64,000 nt of DNA, taken from assembly GCF_037622515.1 (NCBI RefSeq), contig NZ_JBBJCN010000004.1, forward strand, positions 310,001 to 374,000. Direction: 5' to 3'. Under the pieces are notes generated by a model, which was not told the DNA's origin, did not search any database, and saw only the letters and a program-made list of their open reading frames with translations. This DNA comes from Paradesertivirga superstes. Lineage in GTDB: Bacteria > Bacteroidota > Bacteroidia > Sphingobacteriales > Sphingobacteriaceae. The translations under genes were made by a program, and so were the position numbers. Shown in pieces: positions 23,684 to 32,599 of this stretch (the first letter of the stretch is position 1; each line of letters starts with the position of its first letter).

Positions 23684-24643
23684 ATGTCACTCAACTCAAC
23701 ACGCTTAAATAAATACATTAGTGAAAGTGGTATCTGTTCAAGACGCCAGGCCGACAAATTCATTGAAAACGGAAATGTATTTATCAATGGTAAACGGGCT
23801 AAAATAGGTGATCAGGTTTTACCTGCCGACCGTGTAGTTGTTAACGGCAATGCTATCGAACCAAGAAAAGAGGAAGACGCTATTTTTATAGCTTTTAATA
23901 AGCCAGTTGGTGTAACAAGTACTAGCGAGGCGAGTACAAAAAACAATATAGTTGACTATGTAAATCATAGTGAGAGAATTTTCCCTATTGGAAGATTAGA
24001 TAAAGATTCGCAGGGATTAATATTTTTAACGAGTAACGGAGACATTGTAAACAAAATATTAAGAGCAGGAAATAATCATGAAAAAGAATACCTGGTAACT
24101 GTTAACAAACCGATTACCAACGAATTTATAGATTCAATGTCTTCGGGTGTTCCCATTTTGGGAGTAATGACCAAAAAATGTACTGTAACTAAAGAATCTC
24201 CATTTGTATTCAAAATAATTTTAATTCAGGGAATGAACCGGCAGATACGCCGGATGTGCGAATTTTTTGGTTATGAAGTTACCAAACTTGAACGTACGCG
24301 TATTATGAACATTAGCTTAAAAGGTTTACCTGTCGGCGAATGGAGAGAATTAACAGAACAGGAAATGTCCGGAATTTTTAAAATGATTAAAAATTCCAGT
24401 TCCACGCAGGAGCCTGCCAAATCAAAAAACGATAAATCTTCTAATCCAACTTTAAAAAAAGAGCGGCAAAATACGCCGCCACCCACAAAATCCTATTCGA
24501 GGGCAAGACCAACCGCGGGTCAAAAAGCTAAGGAGAAATCAGGTAAAATTAAAGGCGCCGGTAAAAATAACACAAGCGCCAAAAATACATCAAAAGCTTC
24601 CAGAGGTAAAGCAGTGTCACCCGCTAAAGGAAAGAGAAGATAA
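23684..24643 (+). CDS. rluF: 23S rRNA pseudouridine synthase RluF-like, with basic tail
   Basis: A 319-residue protein. An S4 RNA-binding domain (1–60, LNKYISESGICSRRQADKFI) is followed by an RsuA/RluB/RluF-type pseudouridine synthase domain. The catalytic aspartate is in GRLDKDSQGLIFLTSNGD. RluF in E. coli modifies U2604 of 23S rRNA. After about residue 235 comes a lysine/serine/proline-rich, apparently disordered tail of about 85 residues that ends in GKGKRR-like basic text. The tail is absent from E. coli RluF and may strengthen ribosome or RNA binding. Confidence 0.9.
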   Translation: MSLNSTRLNKYISESGICSRRQADKFIENGNVFINGKRAKIGDQVLPADRVVVNGNAIEPRKEEDAIFIAFNKPVGVTSTSEASTKNNIVDYVNHSERIFPIGRLDKDSQGLIFLTSNGDIVNKILRAGNNHEKEYLVTVNKPITNEFIDSMSSGVPILGVMTKKCTVTKESPFVFKIILIQGMNRQIRRMCEFFGYEVTKLERTRIMNISLKGLPVGEWRELTEQEMSGIFKMIKNSSSTQEPAKSKNDKSSNPTLKKERQNTPPPTKSYSRARPTAGQKAKEKSGKIKGAGKNNTSAKNTSKASRGKAVSPAKGKRR

Positions 24644-25051
24644 TTACTTTTTAAAGGTTAGCAGCACTTTATCTGAATCTGACAAATAAAGCATTCCATT
24701 TCTTATCTCAAAACGTTTTACTTTCCTTAAATTGGTAACCATCTGATTTTCAAGATCCATAACTCCATCACAATACATTTTAGTAGATACTATTTCCTGA
24801 AAAACGATTTGGCTATCTCCCATCCGTTCGTAATCTGCGCTTATGCTGTTGCAAAACGCTTTACCTTTAACCTCCAGATCTTCACCGTCAAACACTAAAT
24901 ATGCACGACCATTTGCAACTACATTTTTATGGTCGATCATTGTAAGTTGCCAATCGGGACCATCTAATTTCAATTGTACTGTTTCTGGTTTTAATGCGTT
25001 ACATCCCGAAAAAATTGAAATTGCCAGTATACTAAGTAAGAATTTATTCAT
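24644..25051 (-). CDS. META-domain lipoprotein (HslJ-like)
   Basis: A 135-residue predicted lipoprotein. The signal sequence ends in a lipobox, IFSGC, with the lipidated cysteine at C17. The rest is one META domain: WQLTMI…YLVFDGEDLEVKGKAFCNSISADYE shows the usual W-L and F-C-N landmarks. META/HslJ proteins are periplasmic or membrane-attached and linked to stress in some bacteria. Exact function is unknown. It starts 41 bases upstream of the end of the flavoprotein gene, and the two run in the same direction. Confidence 0.85.
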   Translation of the reverse strand: MNKFLLSILAISIFSGCNALKPETVQLKLDGPDWQLTMIDHKNVVANGRAYLVFDGEDLEVKGKAFCNSISADYERMGDSQIVFQEIVSTKMYCDGVMDLENQMVTNLRKVKRFEIRNGMLYLSDSDKVLLTFKK

Positions 25052-25092
25052 AATCTTTTATATTCTAACACTTGATATTGATGTATGTTTGA

Positions 25093-26280
25093 CTACAGGC
25101 TTTGGGCTATAACAAAACCACTGGCCCAGGCCCATTGAAAATTATATCCTCCGAGCCATCCGGTTACATCAACACACTCTCCTCCAAAGAATAAGCCAGG
25201 CACTTTTTTGGCTTCAAGAGTTTTAGACGACAGCTCATCTGTAGCCACCCCTCCCCGCATTACCTCGGCCCTGTCATACCCTTTATCACCTGCAGGTTTA
25301 ACCTTAAATTCATGGATAAAAGCCCTGATGGTTTCCAAATCCTGTTTGGTTAAAGAGGCAATATTTTTATCGACAGGCAGATATTTCCCTAAGGCTTCCG
25401 CAAATTTTCTGGTATATAAGCCCGACATTATAGTTAGTAAAGACTTCCTGCCGTTTTGCAAACGTTCTTCGTCTATAACTGAGCTAATGGATTGATTGGG
25501 AAGCATATCAATACTAATTTCTTCTCCCGGTCGCCAATATGATGATATCTGCAGGATCGCAGGTCCGCTTAAACCCCAGTGTGTAAAGAGTATATTTTCC
25601 TCAAAACTTATTTTTTCATTGCTTACACGACAAAAGATACTATTTCCCGCAAGATTGGAAAACCATTCTGCATCTTTTCCGGTAACACTTAAAGGAACCA
25701 GGGCTGGTGCCGTTTCAATGATCTTTAATCCGAACTGCCTGGCAACTTTTAATCCGAAATCACTCGCCCCCATTTTCTGAATGGGTAAACCACCCGAAGC
25801 GATCACCACATTTAATGCTCTTAACTGCTGGACTTTACCCTTCTGCTCATAATCAATTACAAATCCTTCGTCAGCTTTATCAATTCGTTTAACTTCGCAA
25901 TTACATCTGATTTCCTGACCAAAATCTTTGCATAAAGTGGTAAAGATATCTACAACATCTTTCGCCTTATTACTTACGGGGAATAATTGCCCTAAAGTTT
26001 TTTCCTGCCCGATAATGCCATAAGTTTCAAAAAAGCTTATTGTGTCCTCTACAGTCCATTGCGAAAATGCAGATTTACTGAAATGTTCGTTTTGAGATAT
26101 AAAATTTGACGGCGTACTATACATATTGGTGTAATTACACCTTCCCCCGCCAGAGATCAATATTTTTGCACCCGGCTTTTCACCTTTCTCTAGTACTAAT
26201 ACCTGTTTTCCTAAAAAGCCTGCCTGAACAGCACACATTAATCCGCAGGCACCTCCGCCAATTATTACAGCATCAATCAT
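25093..26280 (-). CDS. BaiN/HI0933-family flavoprotein
   Basis: A 395-residue FAD-dependent oxidoreductase. The N-terminal dinucleotide-binding fold reads VIIGGGACGLMCAVQAG (about 4–20), followed by ILISGGGRCNYTN, a family hallmark. The C-terminal GLFFGGECVDVTGWLGGYNFQWAW closes the FAD site. The family (YhiN/BaiN) has unclear physiological substrates; some members are linked to bile-acid or RNA-related reductions. It is a single cytosolic enzyme upstream of the META lipoprotein gene. Confidence 0.9.
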   Translation of the reverse strand: MIDAVIIGGGACGLMCAVQAGFLGKQVLVLEKGEKPGAKILISGGGRCNYTNMYSTPSNFISQNEHFSKSAFSQWTVEDTISFFETYGIIGQEKTLGQLFPVSNKAKDVVDIFTTLCKDFGQEIRCNCEVKRIDKADEGFVIDYEQKGKVQQLRALNVVIASGGLPIQKMGASDFGLKVARQFGLKIIETAPALVPLSVTGKDAEWFSNLAGNSIFCRVSNEKISFEENILFTHWGLSGPAILQISSYWRPGEEISIDMLPNQSISSVIDEERLQNGRKSLLTIMSGLYTRKFAEALGKYLPVDKNIASLTKQDLETIRAFIHEFKVKPAGDKGYDRAEVMRGGVATDELSSKTLEAKKVPGLFFGGECVDVTGWLGGYNFQWAWASGFVIAQSL

Positions 26281-26463
26281 TTCCGCAAAACTAAAAACAT
26301 TGTGGTTAAACCAACCTATAAGGTTTTAAATCCTTTAAGGTTATGTAGTGATCTACGAATCCCTATTCAATTCACTTGTGTCGAAATCATTGTATTAGTG
26401 AGCAATCTTTCGATAAAATCACAACAAGCAATGGTTTAAATTTTAATTTTTAACAGGTATATG

Positions 26464-26471
26464 TATATTTG
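26464..26471 (+). promoter_or_regulatory. probable his operon promoter -7 box
   Basis: TATATTTG matches TAnnTTTG and lies 31 bases before the start of the histidine leader peptide. The expected transcription start is near 26476. Confidence 0.55.
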
Positions 26472-26501
26472 CGGCTCCCGATTTAATCAGGAATCCAAAT
26501 T

Positions 26502-26561
26502 ATGGTAACAGTTTTAACACATCACATTCATTTTCACCATCGCCATCATGGCGAGATATGA
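26502..26561 (+). CDS. hisL: histidine operon leader peptide
   Basis: A 19-residue ORF reading MVTVLTHHIHFHHRHHGEI, with 7 histidines out of 19, lies just upstream of hisG. This is the classic sign of ribosome-mediated attenuation: shortage of charged tRNA-His stalls the ribosome on the His codons and changes the fold of the leader RNA. An imperfect hairpin, CGCCATCATGGCG, overlaps the last His codons (26541–26553), and a terminator hairpin follows. It is shorter than the usual gene-calling limit. Confidence 0.85.
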   Translation: MVTVLTHHIHFHHRHHGEI

Positions 26562-26568
26562 TATGTAT

Positions 26569-26590
26569 GTTTCTACGTGAAACTGTTTTT
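26569..26590 (+). terminator. his attenuator terminator
   Basis: The stem GTTTC/GAAAC with loop TACGT is followed by TGTTTTT. A competing long-range pairing is possible between GGTAACAGTTT (26504–26514) and AAACTGTT…TTACC (26580–26593), which would use the 3' arm of the terminator. The stem is only 5 bp, so it may be helped by flanking pairs. Confidence 0.55.
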
Positions 26591-26631
26591 ACCGAAATAA
26601 TTTGTTGGTCTGATTAATAAAAATATAACAA

Positions 26632-27483
26632 TTGAAAACACTCAAAATAGCTATCCAGAAATCGGGTAGATTAAACGAAAAATCTGTTGAGCTTCTTAAA
26701 AACTGCGGTTTAAGCTTCGAAAACTATAAAAGCTCTTTAATATCACCAGTATCAAATTTCCCGTTAGAAATTCTCTTTTTAAGAGATGATGATATTCCGG
26801 AATACGTTCAGGATGGAATTGCTGATTTAGGAATTGTTGGTGAAAACGTAATTAACGAAACAGAAGTTGACGTTGCTTATTTACAAAAGTTAGGTTTTGG
26901 AAAATGCTCACTAAAACTTGCAATACCTAATAATTCTGAAATCAGGGCTATTTCTGATTTAAACGGGAAATCGATCGCTACATCTTACCCGGTTATTTTA
27001 GAAAAGTTTCTGGCTACTCATAATGTAAAGTCTGATATCAGAACAATTTCAGGATCTGTGGAGATTGCGCCCGGACTGGGTTTAAGCGACGCTATTTGCG
27101 ATTTAGTTTCAACGGGCGGCACTTTAATAAGCAACGGTTTAAAACCTTTCGGTGACGTAATGTATTCTGAAGCGGTTTTAATTGGCCGCAAAGGAGAAGA
27201 AAGTAATCCGCTGATTGTTGAACTGATCGACCGGGTTCAATCTGTCCTTCGTGCCAAAGAAACCAAATATGTAGTTCTGAATATCGAACGTAAAAACATT
27301 GAAGTAATCAAATCATTGCTTCCCGGGATTAAAAGTCCTACTGTTGTACCTTTAGCCGAAGAAGGTTGGGTAGCCGTTCATACTGTAATACCAGAGAAAG
27401 ATTTCTGGAGCAAAATAAGTCAGTTAAAAGCTGCCGGGGCTGAAGGAATTGTGGTAATGCCGATTGAGAAGATAATTTTATAA
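26632..27483 (+). CDS. hisG: ATP phosphoribosyltransferase HisG (long form)
   Basis: A 283-residue enzyme of the long HisG form, catalysing the first committed step of histidine synthesis from ATP and PRPP. The phosphate-binding loop is seen in the DAICDLVSTGGTLISNGLKP region. The C-terminal regulatory domain (about 210–283) ends in GAEGIVVMPIEKIIL, typical of the histidine-feedback domain. The start must be TTG: an in-frame stop lies two codons upstream and there is no ATG before the conserved LKIAIQKSGRL. It is the first structural gene behind hisL. Confidence 0.95.
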   Translation: MKTLKIAIQKSGRLNEKSVELLKNCGLSFENYKSSLISPVSNFPLEILFLRDDDIPEYVQDGIADLGIVGENVINETEVDVAYLQKLGFGKCSLKLAIPNNSEIRAISDLNGKSIATSYPVILEKFLATHNVKSDIRTISGSVEIAPGLGLSDAICDLVSTGGTLISNGLKPFGDVMYSEAVLIGRKGEESNPLIVELIDRVQSVLRAKETKYVVLNIERKNIEVIKSLLPGIKSPTVVPLAEEGWVAVHTVIPEKDFWSKISQLKAAGAEGIVVMPIEKIIL

Positions 27484-27529
27484 TAAGAGGCCCTCAGGGA
27501 ATTATTTTCAGACTGCCAGAAATTTAGCT

Positions 27530-28849
27530 ATGCTTAAAATTCACAAATTCAAAGAATTATCTGGATCACAAATTCAAGGTTTAACTTCCCGGAATACCGA
27601 CGAGGATAATACTATTGAAGATCGTGTTCTTTCTATCCTATCTGAGGTAAAACTCAATGGCGATAAAGCTTTATTTGCATTTGCTGACAAGTTTGACGGT
27701 GTAAAGCTCAATCGCATCTTTATAAATAAAGAAGAAATAAGCTCTATCGCTAATACAATCGGGGAATCTCAAAAACAGGCGATCAATACCGCTTATCAAA
27801 ATATAAAGAAATTTCACGAGAGCCAGCTAATCTCCGAGGCAAAAGTTGAAACTATGCCAGGCGTTGATTGCTGGCGCGAAACCCGTGCTATCGAAAAAGT
27901 AGGTTTATATATCCCTGGTGGGACGGCTGTCTTACCCAGTACTTTTTTGATGCTGGGCATACCTGCAAAAATTGCCGGCTGTAAAGAACTGGTTGTTTGC
28001 TCTCCTCCTCAGAAAACAGAAGGTCAGCCTTTAATTAATTGTTATATTGCTTATGTAGCCCAACTACTTGAGGTTGAAAAAATTTACATGGTTGGCGGTG
28101 CGCAAGCTGTTGCTGCCATGGCTTACGGCACCGAATCAATAACTAAAGTTGACAAAATATTTGGCCCGGGCAATCAATATGTAACAAAGGCAAAAACCAT
28201 AATTCAATCTACAACACAGACTGCTATAGATATGCCAGCCGGTCCGTCAGAGGTGTTAGTTATTGCTGATGAAACGGCAAACCCTGTTTTTGTTGCGGCT
28301 GATCTTTTAGCACAGGCTGAGCACGGAGCTGATTCGCAAGCCGTTCTGGTAGCTACATCTCAGGACGTCATTTTTCAAACTATTATTGAGCTTGAAAAAC
28401 AATTGGCTGTATTACCACGTAAAGAAATCGCTGCAAAAGCAATTGCAAATTCTTATGCGGTTTTAGTTTCTGATCTATCGGAAGCAATGGCATTTAGTAA
28501 TCAATATGCTCCTGAACATCTCATATTAGCAACCAATAACTGGCAATCTCTAACTTCTCAAATAAGAAACGCTGGTTCTGTATTTCTGGGAAATTTAACG
28601 CCGGAAAGTGCTGGTGATTACGCTTCGGGCACAAACCATACTTTACCAACCAGTGCATATGCACGCTCGTATTCGGGCGTTTCGGTTGATTCATTCGTTA
28701 AAAAAATCACTTTTCAGCATCTTTCGCCGCAAGGCGTTAAAAACATCGGAAATACTGTAGAAATTCTGGCAGAGCTTGAAGGACTCCAGGCGCATAAAAA
28801 TGCGATAAGTGTTAGATTACAGTCACTGCTAGTTAATGGACAGTCGTAG
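27530..28849 (+). CDS. hisD: histidinol dehydrogenase HisD
   Basis: A 439-residue zinc enzyme performing the last two oxidation steps to histidine. Landmarks are GLYIPGGTAVLPSTFLMLG, the GAQAVAAMAYGTESI segment, and IDMPAGPSEVLVIAD. The zinc-ligand region LLAQAEHGADSQ and the later APEHL and GNLTPESAGDYASGTNHTLPT regions are intact. It follows hisG by 46 bases, with no terminator between. A palindromic repeat lies immediately after its stop. Confidence 0.96.
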   Translation: MLKIHKFKELSGSQIQGLTSRNTDEDNTIEDRVLSILSEVKLNGDKALFAFADKFDGVKLNRIFINKEEISSIANTIGESQKQAINTAYQNIKKFHESQLISEAKVETMPGVDCWRETRAIEKVGLYIPGGTAVLPSTFLMLGIPAKIAGCKELVVCSPPQKTEGQPLINCYIAYVAQLLEVEKIYMVGGAQAVAAMAYGTESITKVDKIFGPGNQYVTKAKTIIQSTTQTAIDMPAGPSEVLVIADETANPVFVAADLLAQAEHGADSQAVLVATSQDVIFQTIIELEKQLAVLPRKEIAAKAIANSYAVLVSDLSEAMAFSNQYAPEHLILATNNWQSLTSQIRNAGSVFLGNLTPESAGDYASGTNHTLPTSAYARSYSGVSVDSFVKKITFQHLSPQGVKNIGNTVEILAELEGLQAHKNAISVRLQSLLVNGQS

Positions 28850-28855
28850 GGTAAG

Positions 28856-28924
28856 TCATCCTGAACTTGTTTCAGGATCGCTATAACAACTGAAAGTGCC
28901 AGATGCTGAAACATTTCAGCATGA
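28856..28924. repeat. double-hairpin REP element inside the his operon
   Basis: Hairpin 1 is ATCCTGAA CTTGT TTCAGGAT (28858–28878). Hairpin 2 is ATGCTGAAA CA TTTCAGCAT (28903–28922). They lie between hisD and hisC in the untranslated gap and belong to the TCATCCTGAACTTG-type repeats common in this group. No T-run follows, so the element is not a terminator by itself. Confidence 0.75.
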
Positions 28925-28940
28925 AAAATTGCTTAAAACA

Positions 28941-29993
28941 ATGGAATTCAACTTAAATAATCTCTTAAGAGAAAATATAAAAAATCTTGTTCCTTACTCC
29001 TCTGCAAGAGATGAGTTCAAAGGCGAAGCATCTGTATTTTTAGATGCAAATGAAAATAGTTACGGATCACCAATCCCTACACCATTTAACCGTTATCCAG
29101 ACCCATTGCAAATAGCGGTCAAAAATCGTCTAAGTGAAATAAAAGGCGTGCCACCGCATAATATTTTTTTAGGAAATGGCAGCGATGAAGCAATAGATAT
29201 TCTTTTCAGGGCCTTTTGCCGCCCGGGAATTGATAATGTTATTACAGTCCCTCCTACTTATGGCATGTACGAGGTATCGGCCAATATAAATGATATTGCT
29301 ATTAAAAAAGTGCCTTTGACTCCCGATTATCAATTAAATCTGGAAGAAATAGCCGCTGCAATAGACGAAAACACGAAGCTGATTTTCATATGCTCTCCTA
29401 ACAACCCAACAGCTAATTCGATCAACAGAGAAGATATTGAAACCATTCTGGCTAATTTTAACGGATTAGTTATAATTGATGAAGCATACATTAATTATTC
29501 GCGCCAGAAAACTTTTATACAGGAACTGACTGAATACAGCAACCTTGTTGTTTTACAAACACTTTCTAAAGCCTGGGGTTTAGCTGGCTTGCGTATCGGG
29601 ATGGCTTTTGCCAGCGAAGAAATCATTGAAGTTTTTAATCGTGTTAAGCCACCTTATAATATTAACCAGGCATCACAACAATTAGCTTTAGAAGCCTTAA
29701 ATAACATCGAACAGGTAAATACCTGGATAAAGGAAACTATTGAGCAACGCGAAGAGCTGGTGAATAAATTATCAAAACTTCCTTTTGTGCTTAAAATTTA
29801 TCCATCAGACGCTAACTTTGTCCTGGTGAAAACTACTAACCCAAAGGGCATTTATAATTATTTGGTTGAGAGAGGAATAATCGTACGCGACCGTTCTAAA
29901 ATTGAATTGTGTGAAGGCAGCCTGCGAATTACTGTCGGAAAACCCGATGAAAATGAAAAATTAATTGACGCTTTAAAATCCTTTCAAGGATGA
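28941..29993 (+). CDS. hisC: histidinol-phosphate aminotransferase HisC
   Basis: A 350-residue PLP-dependent fold-type I aminotransferase. DANENSYGSP opens the substrate site, ICSPNNPTANS contains the conserved Asn, DEAYINYS holds the PLP ring Asp/Tyr, and TLSKAWGLAGLRIG carries the Schiff-base lysine. The start is placed at MEFNLNNLLREN, because the longer frame begins inside the palindromic repeat. Its stop overlaps the hisB start by 4 bases. Confidence 0.95.
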   Translation: MEFNLNNLLRENIKNLVPYSSARDEFKGEASVFLDANENSYGSPIPTPFNRYPDPLQIAVKNRLSEIKGVPPHNIFLGNGSDEAIDILFRAFCRPGIDNVITVPPTYGMYEVSANINDIAIKKVPLTPDYQLNLEEIAAAIDENTKLIFICSPNNPTANSINREDIETILANFNGLVIIDEAYINYSRQKTFIQELTEYSNLVVLQTLSKAWGLAGLRIGMAFASEEIIEVFNRVKPPYNINQASQQLALEALNNIEQVNTWIKETIEQREELVNKLSKLPFVLKIYPSDANFVLVKTTNPKGIYNYLVERGIIVRDRSKIELCEGSLRITVGKPDENEKLIDALKSFQG

Positions 29994-31126
29994 AAAAAAT
30001 ACTATTCATAGACCGCGACGGAACGCTATGTCTTGAACCTGAAGATTACCAGGTAGATTCATTTGAAAAATTAAAATTCTATCCTCAGGTTTTTAAGTAT
30101 CTGACTAAAATCGTCGAAGAACTTGATTACGATTTGGTAATGGTGACCAATCAGGATGGTTTGGGTACAGACTCTCATCCTGAAGAAAATTTCTGGGCTG
30201 TACAAAACTTCATCATTGATACGTTTAAAGGAGAAGGCATTCAATTTTCTGAAATTATTATTGACAAAACCTTCTCACACGAGAATGCTCCAACCCGCAA
30301 ACCGGGTACAGCTTTACTTACTCATTACTTTGATACAGAAAAGTATGACCTGGCAAATTCATTCGTATTAGGAGACAGGATCACAGACGTTGCTCTAGCA
30401 AAAAATCTGGGCTCAAAAGCCATATGGATCAAACAGGATGATAATTTAGGAGCTGATGAAATTGCAGAACAAAAACACGATTTAAAAGAGTTTATAGTTT
30501 TAGATACTACCAACTGGAAAGATATTTACGAATTCTTAAAAGTTGGAAAACGAGAAGTAGAGCATCAGCGTACCACTAAGGAAACCGATATTTATATTAA
30601 ATTAAACCTTGATGGAAAAGGTGATGCGAAAATTTCAACCGGTTTGCACTTCTTTGATCACATGCTCGAACAAATTGCCCGCCACGGCAGTATAGATTTA
30701 GAGATCAAAGCTGAAGGAGATTTGCATATCGATGAACATCATACAATAGAAGATACAGGAATCGCTTTAGGAGAAGCTATTGCCAAAGCATTTGGTGATA
30801 AACGCGGCATTGAACGTTATGGTTTTTGTTTACCTATGGACGATTGCCTGGCTCAGGCTGCAATAGATTTTGGCGGAAGAAACTGGATTGTTTGGGATGC
30901 TGATTTTAAACGGGAAAAAGTTGGTGAAATGCCTACCGAGATGTTTTATCACTTCTTTAAATCATTTAGTGATGCTTCAAAATCAAACCTGAATATTAAG
31001 GCGGAAGGCCAGAATGAGCATCATAAAATAGAAGCTATTTTTAAAGCTTTCGCTAAAGCAATAAAAATGGCCGCAAAACGTGATGTAAATAATATGCAGT
31101 TACCAAGTACCAAGGGGCTTTTATAG
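29990..31126 (+). CDS. hisB: HisB: histidinol-phosphatase/IGP dehydratase
   Basis: A 378-residue bifunctional enzyme. The N-terminal HAD phosphatase (1–165) has FIDRDGTL with the nucleophile and acid aspartates. The C-terminal imidazoleglycerol-phosphate dehydratase (185–378) has HFFDHMLEQIARHG and EHHTIEDTGIALGEA, the metal-binding histidine motifs. It catalyses steps 6 and 8 of histidine synthesis. Translation is probably coupled to hisC through the 4-base overlap. Confidence 0.96.
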   Translation: MKKILFIDRDGTLCLEPEDYQVDSFEKLKFYPQVFKYLTKIVEELDYDLVMVTNQDGLGTDSHPEENFWAVQNFIIDTFKGEGIQFSEIIIDKTFSHENAPTRKPGTALLTHYFDTEKYDLANSFVLGDRITDVALAKNLGSKAIWIKQDDNLGADEIAEQKHDLKEFIVLDTTNWKDIYEFLKVGKREVEHQRTTKETDIYIKLNLDGKGDAKISTGLHFFDHMLEQIARHGSIDLEIKAEGDLHIDEHHTIEDTGIALGEAIAKAFGDKRGIERYGFCLPMDDCLAQAAIDFGGRNWIVWDADFKREKVGEMPTEMFYHFFKSFSDASKSNLNIKAEGQNEHHKIEAIFKAFAKAIKMAAKRDVNNMQLPSTKGLL

Positions 31127-31780
31127 ATGCAAAAGAATCAGGATACCGAGACGCAAAATACAATTGGCATTGTTAATTACGGTGCTGGTAATATATTTTC
31201 TTTAACTGCGGCTCTCGACAGGCAAAATATAGCTTACCGGATGATTGATTCACCTGAAGAATTTGAAAAATTTGAAAGGTATATTATTCCAGGTGTCGGT
31301 CATGCCGGAGCTGCTATGCAAAAGCTTAAGGAGAGTGGTATGGTAGAAAAAATTCTGGCCACTAAAAAACCTGTTTTAGGCATTTGCGTGGGCATGCAAT
31401 TACTTACAGAATTTTCTGAAGAAGGAAATTCTACACTTCTTGGCATTGCCCCGGTAAAAACCTGCCTTTTTTCAGAAAATTTAAAACTTAAAGTACCTCA
31501 TACGGGTTGGAACAAAGTTAACTCATCAATTGATAATGAATTATTTAAGGGATTAAATAAGGATACCTATTTCTATTTTGTACATTCCTATTTTATAGAA
31601 TTTAATCCTAATTTTACAATAGCTTCGGCCGACTATGGAATTAGATTTTCAGCCGCCTTAAAAAAAGACAATTATTACGGCGTTCAGTTTCATCCGGAAA
31701 AATCTGGAGAAGCTGGCGAACAGATATTAAAAAACTTTTCATTAATTAAAGAAAACCATGTACATAATTCCGGCAATTGA
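31127..31780 (+). CDS. hisH: imidazole glycerol phosphate synthase glutaminase HisH
   Basis: A 217-residue class I glutamine amidotransferase. The nucleophile is in GICVGMQ, and the His/Glu pair is FHPEKSG. It supplies ammonia to HisF. The gene starts directly after hisB, and its end overlaps hisA by 23 bases. The N-terminal dozen residues before TIGIVNYGAGNIF are a short, non-conserved extension. Confidence 0.95.
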   Translation: MQKNQDTETQNTIGIVNYGAGNIFSLTAALDRQNIAYRMIDSPEEFEKFERYIIPGVGHAGAAMQKLKESGMVEKILATKKPVLGICVGMQLLTEFSEEGNSTLLGIAPVKTCLFSENLKLKVPHTGWNKVNSSIDNELFKGLNKDTYFYFVHSYFIEFNPNFTIASADYGIRFSAALKKDNYYGVQFHPEKSGEAGEQILKNFSLIKENHVHNSGN

Positions 31781-32507
31781 CATTCTTGACAAAAAAGTTG
31801 TTCGTTTGAGAGAAGGCGATTACGATCAGGCCACACTTTACGACGTTACACTTGAAGAAATGATTGAAAAGTACCAGTCTAACGGTACCGAGTTTGTTCA
31901 TATCATCGATCTTAATGGAGCTAAAGGTGATTTTAGCAACCAGGAATACCTCTTTAATATCATCCGAAAAACTGAAATGAAAGTTCAATACGGTGGTGGA
32001 GTAAGAAGTATAGAAAAAGTTAAAGAACTTATTGATGCAGGTATCCATCGGGTTATAGTTGGAACACAGGCATTAACGAATCCGGATTTCTTGCCTTCTT
32101 TAAGTGAGACACTATGCGGAAAAGAACAGTGTTCTGACCAGATAGTAGTAGCGATTGACGTACTGGATGAAGTAATAAAATACTCCGGATGGATGGAAAG
32201 TTCACCCATTAAACTAAGAGATTACGTGGATCGTTGCCTTAATCTGGGTTTTTTTCGGTTTTTATGCACAGACATTAATAAGGACGGTAAACTTGGCGGA
32301 GCCGGTATCGAATTATATCAGAAATTATTAGACCACTCTCCATTTATAAAACTTATAGCATCGGGCGGAATAAGTTCAATGGCCGACATTGAAGCATTAA
32401 ATGATATCAAAGTTGAAGCTTGTGTTGTTGGTAAAGCGATTTATGAAAACCGGATTTCAATTGAAGAAATTAAAGATTGGAATTTAAAATCATTGATATC
32501 GTTCTAA
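31758..32507 (+). CDS. hisA: ProFAR isomerase HisA
   Basis: A 249-residue TIM-barrel isomerase (MYIIPAIDILDKKVVRLREG). The first catalytic Asp is in PAIDI, and the second is in the TDINKDG region. The phosphate-binding motifs GGGVRSIE and ASGGISS are present. It overlaps the hisH end by 23 bases. A gap of 92 bases, without a gene, separates it from hisF. Confidence 0.95.
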   Translation: MYIIPAIDILDKKVVRLREGDYDQATLYDVTLEEMIEKYQSNGTEFVHIIDLNGAKGDFSNQEYLFNIIRKTEMKVQYGGGVRSIEKVKELIDAGIHRVIVGTQALTNPDFLPSLSETLCGKEQCSDQIVVAIDVLDEVIKYSGWMESSPIKLRDYVDRCLNLGFFRFLCTDINKDGKLGGAGIELYQKLLDHSPFIKLIASGGISSMADIEALNDIKVEACVVGKAIYENRISIEEIKDWNLKSLISF

Positions 32508-32599
32508 AAACCACATAGAATTCAATCAGGTCAAAATTAAGATTTAAACTAGGGTCTCTGAAGTCTTACAATTGACCAAATATTTAAGAAATACTTCAC

